Positions 34,001-38,333 of a DNA stretch of 38,333 nt are shown here, piece by piece; positions within the stretch are counted from its first letter, which is position 1, and each line of letters begins with the position of its first letter. The stretch lies in the NCBI GenBank assembly GCA_002307055.1, contig DBTM01000062.1:1-38333 (forward strand), written 5' to 3'. The stretch comes from Clostridiales bacterium UBA1316 (GTDB lineage: Bacteria > Bacillota > Clostridia > Oscillospirales > Oscillospiraceae). Below the pieces are notes generated by a model. That model had not been told where the DNA came from. It saw only the letters and a program-made list of their open reading frames with translations, and made no database searches. Both the position numbers and the translations under genes were made by a program.

Positions 34001-34978
34001 CTTCATAATGACGGCGCCGATTTCGGTGATGGCGTCTTTTGAGGACGACAAGCCCGTTGTCTCGATGTCGAACACCGCGACTTCATCGCTGAAGCTGCCC
34101 GAACAGCCGAACACCGCAAGCTTGTCGTCGACATCGTTTATGTAATAACCCTCTACCCCGTATAAAACCTTTATCTTGTCTCCGGCGGCCTTCATCGCGT
34201 CGGGAAACGACTGAACGACGCCGTGGTCCGTGATGGCGATGGCGGGATGGCCCCATTCAATCGCCCGGTGTATGGCGGCCTCCGTATCCGTGACGGCATC
34301 CATAGCGGACATTTTCGTATGCAGATGCAGCTCTACGCGCTTTTCCTCCGCGGTATCCTGCCGGACCTCCTTTTCGGCGAGCGTAATGCCGGAGGGGTCG
34401 ATTGTGAGCTCTCCGTCGTATCTGTTAAAGCCGAGGCTGCCCGACACGGTCAGGAACATGCCCTTTTTTATCCTGCCGACAATCTCACCGGCCTTTTCCT
34501 CCAGCATAAACTTTGATATGCGGACAGAACCCGTGTAATCGGTCATGTCAAAATTCAGCACCCAGGCGTTGCGCTTGGGTATCTCTTTAGACTGGACGTC
34601 GAAAACCTCTCCGCGGACGGTCACCTTACCCAGCTCAAGCGTCACCATATCCATCGGCGTGATGCTCCCGTTCGTCTCCTTGCCGTATATAACGGGATTC
34701 TTTTTTTCCGTTTTATGCTCCGTATTTGCGCTGCGCGGATAGAGGGGTGAAATCGCCACGCTCGCCAAGCCGAACTCCGCTTTTATACCGTCTTCAATCA
34801 GCATGATATCCACGGGTGAAATTTGCTTCGGCAGCAGCAAAGACATGGTCATCGCCATTTTTGCTCTATCCACCGTCGCAGTCACAACGAATGATTTTTC
34901 TAAAATACCGTTTAATGTATCTATATCCCTGCAGCATGAGAACATCTCATAAAAAGGTACCTGATTCTGCACGCTCAA
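31007..34978 (-). CDS. polC: DNA polymerase III subunit alpha, PolC type
   Basis: The 1323-aa replicative polymerase of Gram-positive bacteria, with built-in proofreading. Order of parts: short N-terminal domain, OB fold, PHP domain (ELHLHTKMSAMDA near 215) interrupted by the 3'-5' exonuclease (FDIETTGLSS near 302, HNASFDIGF), then the palm (GSRGSVGSS near 764), a zinc-binding insert with CPEC and CPVC, the catalytic PDIDLNF near 845, fingers and a C-terminal duplex-binding part. It is about 100 residues shorter than B. subtilis PolC, mostly at the N-terminus. The start is TTG at 34978 with GGGAGG upstream. It is the last gene of the dxr-rseP-ispG-polC operon, 21 bases after ispG. Confidence 0.97.
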   Translation of the reverse strand: MSVQNQVPFYEMFSCCRDIDTLNGILEKSFVVTATVDRAKMAMTMSLLLPKQISPVDIMLIEDGIKAEFGLASVAISPLYPRSANTEHKTEKKNPVIYGKETNGSITPMDMVTLELGKVTVRGEVFDVQSKEIPKRNAWVLNFDMTDYTGSVRISKFMLEEKAGEIVGRIKKGMFLTVSGSLGFNRYDGELTIDPSGITLAEKEVRQDTAEEKRVELHLHTKMSAMDAVTDTEAAIHRAIEWGHPAIAITDHGVVQSFPDAMKAAGDKIKVLYGVEGYYINDVDDKLAVFGCSGSFSDEVAVFDIETTGLSSSKDAITEIGAVIMKDGREIDRFQTYADPGIHIPPNITQLTGITDNDVKGAPSQEEAVRTFLAFAGGRILAAHNASFDIGFIYETCAKYNIPYEPRYIDTLAVARALLPELKSHKLNIVASHLGLPEFNHHRASDDAVTAGLALMKFFETLRKYDISDVGQINDYINRTRSGVKKNRFKPKHIILLAKSQAGIKNLYKLITKSHLEHFSRYPIMPKSLLMSLRDGILIGSACESGEVFSSVADGYSRLEQRRLAAFYDYLEIQPICNNNFMLYGDRPKANNTDDLKDYNRRIVALGQELNIPVAATCDTHFLDPEEEIFRRILLISKGYEDAERELPLYFRTTEEMLDEFSYLGEQKAYEVVVTNTRLIAELCDTVRPLPPAKKLYTPKIENSAEDLKKLVSDRMKELYGFNPPEIVKKRVEAELGDILTAGYDVIYMSAQKLVADSLAHGYLVGSRGSVGSSVVAYLSGITEVNALPAHYRCPECGNADFEAGHGFGCGADMPDNICPVCGAIYEKDGFDIPFETFLGFGGDKVPDIDLNFSGEYQASAHKYTNEMFGPEHVYRAGTIGTVAEKTAYGYVKKYLERVGKTISKAEENRLAQGCVGVKRTTGQHPGGLVVIPQDMEITDFCPAQHPADDSETGIITTHFEYHCMEDNLLKLDELGHDDPTMIKTLEDLTGINARVIPLDDPQTMAIFKSPEPLGLARGDAIIGETGSIGIPEFGTGFTRQMLCDTQPDKFDTLVRLSGFSHGTDVWLGNAKDIILGGVATIGETIGCRDDIMLYLISKGMDEKYAFKIMEAVRKGRGLPEGAEDKMVAAGVPAWYITSCKKIKYLFPKAHAVAYVMMAFRIAWFKVHEPLAFYSAYFYRRSQKDSFDAEYMIRGIDAVASKIREIKNQPEAKAKEEDLLTTLEACYEFYKRGYEFTEIDLYKSDATRFIITDGTKLRPPFVAISGLGETAAFDIVAKREGRTFVSIEELSISCPKLSKTHVEQLKTLGALGSMPDTSQMTLF

Positions 34979-34999
34979 TTAATAACCTCCCATAGCCCC

Positions 35000-36055
35000 T
35001 TATTGTGCCGCCGCGCCATCCATCAGCAGGAACAGCTCGTCAACAAGCCTGTCCATCGGGACCTTTTTGACGATTTCGCCTTTTCTGAACAGGACGCCCT
35101 CGTTATCGCCCCCGGCGATGCCGAAATCGGCTGATCTGGCTTCGCCCGGGCCGTTGACGGCGCAGCCCATCACGGCGATCTTTAAGCCGTCCGTGCCCGG
35201 ATTACCCTCAAGGCGTTTTTCAACCTCTTCGGCAATGGCAATCAAATCGATTTTTGTGCGCCCGCAGGTCGGACAGGAGATCAGATCGGCGCCGCCGCGC
35301 CGCAAACCCAGCGCTTTGAGTATCGCAATACCGGCTTTGACCTCGCGCTCGGGCGGCGCTGTGAGCGACACGCGGATCGTATCGCCGATGCCGCCCGCCA
35401 AGAGGGCGCCGATGCCGATGGAGGACTTGATGATCCCCATATATTCCGTCCCCGCCTCCGTAACGCCGAGATGCAGCGGATAATCAGCCGCTTCGGATAA
35501 AAGCCGGTAGGCAGCGATTGTCAGCGCGGCGTCGGAGGCTTTAACCGATATGCAGATATCGTCAAAATCGAATTTATTCAGCAGCCGGATGTGACGCAGC
35601 GCGCTTTCAACAAGCGCTTCCGGCGTTACGCCGCCGAATTTCGCCAGCAGCTCCCTCTCCAGACTCCCCCCGTTGACGCCGATGCGGATCGGTATCCCTT
35701 TCCGGCGGCATACATCCGTAACGGCCCGGACATTCTCGTCACCGCCGATATTACCGGGGTTAATCCGGATTTTATCGGCGCCCGCCTCCGCGGCCAGGAT
35801 CGCCAGCTTATAATCAAAGTGGATATCGGCCACGATGGGAATGCTGACCTGCTTTTTAATTTCGGCGATGGCGCGCGCCGACGCGCTGTCCGGCACGGCA
35901 AAGCGCACGATGTCGCAGCCGGCAGCGATGAGTCGTTTTGTCTGAGCGGCCGTCTCGGCGATGTCGCTCGTTTTTGTGTTTGTCATCGACTGTACGGTAA
36001 CCGGTGCGCCGCCGCCGATGGCGACGCCCCCGACCGTTATTTGTTTTTTAGCCAT
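35000..36055 (-). CDS. ispG: 4-hydroxy-3-methylbut-2-en-1-yl diphosphate synthase
   Basis: A 351-aa IspG (GcpE), the [4Fe-4S] enzyme of the penultimate MEP-pathway step, which turns MEcPP into HMBPP using reduced ferredoxin or flavodoxin. TIM-barrel N-terminal part (VQSMTNTKTSD start, DIHFDYKLA, RINPGNIG) and C-terminal cluster domain with three Cys in SCPTCGRT (about 258-262) and MGCAVNGPGEA (about 295). Short bacterial form without the plant insert. Its first codons overlap the end of rseP by 8 bases, so translation is likely coupled. Confidence 0.97.
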   Translation of the reverse strand: MAKKQITVGGVAIGGGAPVTVQSMTNTKTSDIAETAAQTKRLIAAGCDIVRFAVPDSASARAIAEIKKQVSIPIVADIHFDYKLAILAAEAGADKIRINPGNIGGDENVRAVTDVCRRKGIPIRIGVNGGSLERELLAKFGGVTPEALVESALRHIRLLNKFDFDDICISVKASDAALTIAAYRLLSEAADYPLHLGVTEAGTEYMGIIKSSIGIGALLAGGIGDTIRVSLTAPPEREVKAGIAILKALGLRRGGADLISCPTCGRTKIDLIAIAEEVEKRLEGNPGTDGLKIAVMGCAVNGPGEARSADFGIAGGDNEGVLFRKGEIVKKVPMDRLVDELFLLMDGAAAQ

Positions 36056-37103
36056 TGAATAACTTCACAATGTCGTTGAACATCACGACGGCCATCAGCC
36101 CCAGCAGCAGCACGAAACCCGCCGCATGGACATACCCCTCGTACTTCGGGTCGATATGCCGCCGGGAGATTCTCTCGATAATAAAGGTGACAGCCATAAA
36201 GAATATACGGCCGCCGTCGAGTGCCGGTAACGGCAGCAGATTCATTACCGCCAGTGTCACCGCGATAAAAGCGCAGAAATTTGCGACATTCATAAGCTTC
36301 TCCGCCGTCGTGGATGTCGGGTCCTGGCCTACCTGATTGATGGCCGATACGATGCCGACCGGGCCGGAAAGATCCTTCAGCCCTGCGCTCCCGCTGAAAA
36401 GCATGGAGAGGCTCACTCGTGTCAGGCGCACAAAATTAAGCGTCGTATAACCGGAATACTTTAACTTTTCACCGACTGTAGCGTCGATTTTATTAAACGT
36501 GAGGCCATATCGTTTGACGCCGTTTCCGTCGTAATCACGCGGCTCCAGTGTGTAATTGTCCAGCGTCGTTTTTTCGCCGTTTCTGAGGACAACGAGATCG
36601 ACCGGCTTGCCTCCGGCAAGAGACATGAACATCGAAAAGTCTCTGGAATAGTATATTTTTTCGCCGTTGACCGAGAGGATTTTATCCCCTGTCATGAGGC
36701 TGCTTTGTCCGTCTGACGGAAAACCGTCTGCTAAGGCGGTCACCGTGTTCCCAACAAATCCGCTGAACTGCGATACCAGCACCAGCACGATGAGGGCACC
36801 TGCGACAAAGTTCATAAACGCGCCCGCAAAAAGGATAATAAAGCGCTTCCACCGGGCCTGCGCGGTGAAGGACCGCGCGTCGTCGGTCTCGGCATCCTCG
36901 CCTTCCATCATGCAGGAGCCGCCGATGGGCAGCGCGCGCAGGGAGTAAAGCGTCTCTTTGCCCTGCTTTTTCAACAGTCTTGGCCCCATTCCGATAGAAA
37001 ACTCCAGGACCTTGACCTGAAAGGCTTTAGCGGCCATAAAATGCCCGAGCTCATGGATAGCGATTAAAAAGCCAAATGCGAGGATTGCAATAATGATATA
37101 CAT
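36048..37103 (-). CDS. rseP: RIP metalloprotease RseP (site-2 protease)
   Basis: A 351-aa intramembrane zinc protease that cuts membrane anchors such as anti-sigma factors or signal-peptide remnants (RasP/YluC in Bacillus). The HExxH motif is in the first membrane helix (His17, Glu18, His21 of IHELGHF), a PDZ domain lies in the middle (about 115-200, GDKILSVNGEKIYY), and the second zinc-site motif NLLPLPALDGGR is near 290, followed by a last membrane segment. A single PDZ domain is the usual Firmicute form. It lies 17 bases after dxr and overlaps ispG. Confidence 0.95.
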   Translation of the reverse strand: MYIIIAILAFGFLIAIHELGHFMAAKAFQVKVLEFSIGMGPRLLKKQGKETLYSLRALPIGGSCMMEGEDAETDDARSFTAQARWKRFIILFAGAFMNFVAGALIVLVLVSQFSGFVGNTVTALADGFPSDGQSSLMTGDKILSVNGEKIYYSRDFSMFMSLAGGKPVDLVVLRNGEKTTLDNYTLEPRDYDGNGVKRYGLTFNKIDATVGEKLKYSGYTTLNFVRLTRVSLSMLFSGSAGLKDLSGPVGIVSAINQVGQDPTSTTAEKLMNVANFCAFIAVTLAVMNLLPLPALDGGRIFFMAVTFIIERISRRHIDPKYEGYVHAAGFVLLLGLMAVVMFNDIVKLFNG

Positions 37104-37120
37104 GGTATGCCTGCCCCTTC

Positions 37121-38290
37121 CTATAGGGTGTTGTTATTTTGACAATAATCAAATACGATTTGTCTGGCCGCCGTGTCTGACGCCAGGATATCCTCAACGG
37201 ACGGATTTTGAATGTTGGTTATCCTGTCCAAAGTGTAAGCGATGCATTCGTAAATCTGATTGAAAGTAATTTTTTCTTCTAAAAATAGCGAAACGGCGGC
37301 TTCATTCGCCGCGTTCATAACGGCGCACGCCGTACCGGGTATCCGCGCCGTATCCAACGCGAGCTTCAGACAGCGAAAAACAGAGATATCGGGCTCTTCA
37401 AACGTGAGGGAACCGATTTTAAACAGGTCAAGCACCGGCGTCAGCGACGGCAGCCTTTCCGGATACGTCAGCGCGTACTGAATCGGTAGGCGCATATCGG
37501 GGACGGACAGCTGCGCGAGGACGGCATTGTCGCAGAACTCGACCATTGAATGGACGACGCTCTGCGGATGGACAAGAATTTGAATTTGGTCGGGCGACGC
37601 CCCGTAGAGATGCATGGCCTCGATGAACTCCAGGCCTTTATTCATGAGCGTTGCCGAGTCGATTGTAATTTTATTGCCCATCGTCCAGTTCGGGTGGCTG
37701 AGGGCCTCCCGGTACGTTATCTTTTCGAGCGCATCGAGTGTCTTCCCCCTGAACGGCCCGCCGGACGCCGTCAGCAGAATTTTTTTAAACGCTCTTCCGT
37801 TTTGATTATTCCCGTTCAGGCACTGAAATATGGCGGAATGCTCCGAATCAACGGGCAAAATCTCCGCATGCGAGGCTTTTGCCAGCAGCATCACGTGGGC
37901 ACCCGCGCAGACGAGCGTTTCTTTGTTCGCTAAAGCGATTCGTTTTCCCTTTTCGATGGCGGCGAGCGTCGGCCTGAGCCCGACCGTCCCGACAACGGCG
38001 GTGACAACCGTGTCCGCCTCCTCCAGCGACGCGGCTTCGATGAGCCCCGCCATGCCGGAGAGAACCGTTATTTTCGTGTCATGCAGACGTACCTTCATAT
38101 CGCGCGCCGCGTCTTCGTCAAAAACCGAGACAATCACGGGCTGATATTTCCGAGCCTGCCGCTCGAGCAGCGCTGTGCTGTGCTTAGCGCTTAAAGCGCA
38201 GATGCCCAGCTCAAGCCGGTCTGCCACCTCAAGCGTCTGCCTGCCGATTGACCCCGTCGAACCGAGCAGGGATACAGTCTTTTTTTTCAC
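37121..38290 (-). CDS. dxr: 1-deoxy-D-xylulose 5-phosphate reductoisomerase
   Basis: A 389-aa NADPH-dependent enzyme that makes MEP from DXP, the committed step of the MEP isoprenoid pathway. Visible: NADPH loop LLGSTGSIGRQ near residue 8, LANKETLV, the metal- and substrate-binding VDSEHSAIFQC near 147, TASGGPFR, HPNWTMGNKITIDSATLMNKG, and the C-terminal helical domain. The start is GTG at 38290, eight bases after GGTGAGG; the frame could be extended ten codons upstream to 38320 but only through the ribosome site. In Clostridia cdsA and uppS normally precede it; they would lie beyond the right edge. First gene of the leftward operon seen here. Confidence 0.96.
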   Translation of the reverse strand: MKKKTVSLLGSTGSIGRQTLEVADRLELGICALSAKHSTALLERQARKYQPVIVSVFDEDAARDMKVRLHDTKITVLSGMAGLIEAASLEEADTVVTAVVGTVGLRPTLAAIEKGKRIALANKETLVCAGAHVMLLAKASHAEILPVDSEHSAIFQCLNGNNQNGRAFKKILLTASGGPFRGKTLDALEKITYREALSHPNWTMGNKITIDSATLMNKGLEFIEAMHLYGASPDQIQILVHPQSVVHSMVEFCDNAVLAQLSVPDMRLPIQYALTYPERLPSLTPVLDLFKIGSLTFEEPDISVFRCLKLALDTARIPGTACAVMNAANEAAVSLFLEEKITFNQIYECIAYTLDRITNIQNPSVEDILASDTAARQIVFDYCQNNNTL

Positions 38291-38308
38291 TGAAAATACC
38301 TCACCAAA

Positions 38309-38333
38309 GCGGTGAAACACCGCTCTTGCGGTG
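38309..38333. other. Overlapping short hairpins upstream of dxr
   Basis: GCGGTG (38309-38314) can pair with CACCGC (38318-38323), and the same CACCGC can pair with GCGGTG (38328-38333). In addition the GGTG of the dxr ribosome site (38305-38302, minus strand) can pair with CACC at 38314-38311. These structures exclude one another. Confidence 0.4.

Overview
The window is chromosomal DNA from a Gram-positive, endospore-forming anaerobe of the class Clostridia (Firmicutes). The basis is a full-length pyruvate:ferredoxin oxidoreductase (anaerobic metabolism), spoIIE (sporulation), PolC-type DNA polymerase III (low-GC Gram-positive replication), a zinc-ribbon L28 protein, AGGAGG-type ribosome sites, TTG and GTG starts, and the order dxr-rseP-ispG-polC. 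An Oscillospirales-like relative is a guess from general style only. No tRNA, rRNA, CRISPR array, transposase or phage gene was seen.

Layout. (1) 1-5000: the end of a coiled-coil protein, a ParB/Noc-family gene, then a convergent nifJ sharing a two-way terminator and driven by a near-consensus promoter. (2) 5000-7700: an AAA ATPase, a MazG-like protein, a stand-alone 5'-3' exonuclease and a HAD hydrolase. (3) 7700-12620: a patchwork region, AT-richer in most genes, with a methyltransferase, an acetyltransferase, a Nudix hydrolase, comM, and several broken genes: a 96-bp 5' fragment of a second comM allele, an unknown fragment with an in-frame stop, an MTA/SAH nucleosidase cut by one TAG, and a tautomerase missing its first half. 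(4) 12636-18942: thiI, cinA, a zinc phospholipase-C-like protein, recD2 and comF, all rightward. (5) 19083-25288: an mreB homologue, htpG with two hairpins in its leader, spoIIE behind a promoter of the Spo0A-activated type, and a small membrane protein. (6) 25409-29835: mtaD, ahcY, wecB and a DUF1361 membrane protein. (7) 29836-31006: a dense intergenic area with a 6S-like RNA candidate, rpmB with a short upstream ORF, and a leftward small secreted peptide gene broken by one base. (8) 31007-38290: the leftward dxr-rseP-ispG-polC operon.

How the genes fit together. mtaD and ahcY handle the S-adenosylmethionine by-products MTA and SAH, which matters because the nucleosidase gene in region 3 appears broken. 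dxr and ispG are two steps of the MEP isoprenoid pathway, grouped with the site-2 protease RseP and the replicative polymerase as is usual in Clostridia. comM, comF, cinA and recD2 are genes often tied to DNA uptake and recombination, although no uptake machinery is present here. A family of palindromes built on GGGGAC...TCTT sits just behind genes at five places.

Most notable for follow-up: the duplicated comM start that differs only at silent sites, the 6S-like RNA candidate, the frameshifted secreted peptide gene with its own strong promoter, and the spoIIE promoter with a 21-bp spacer.
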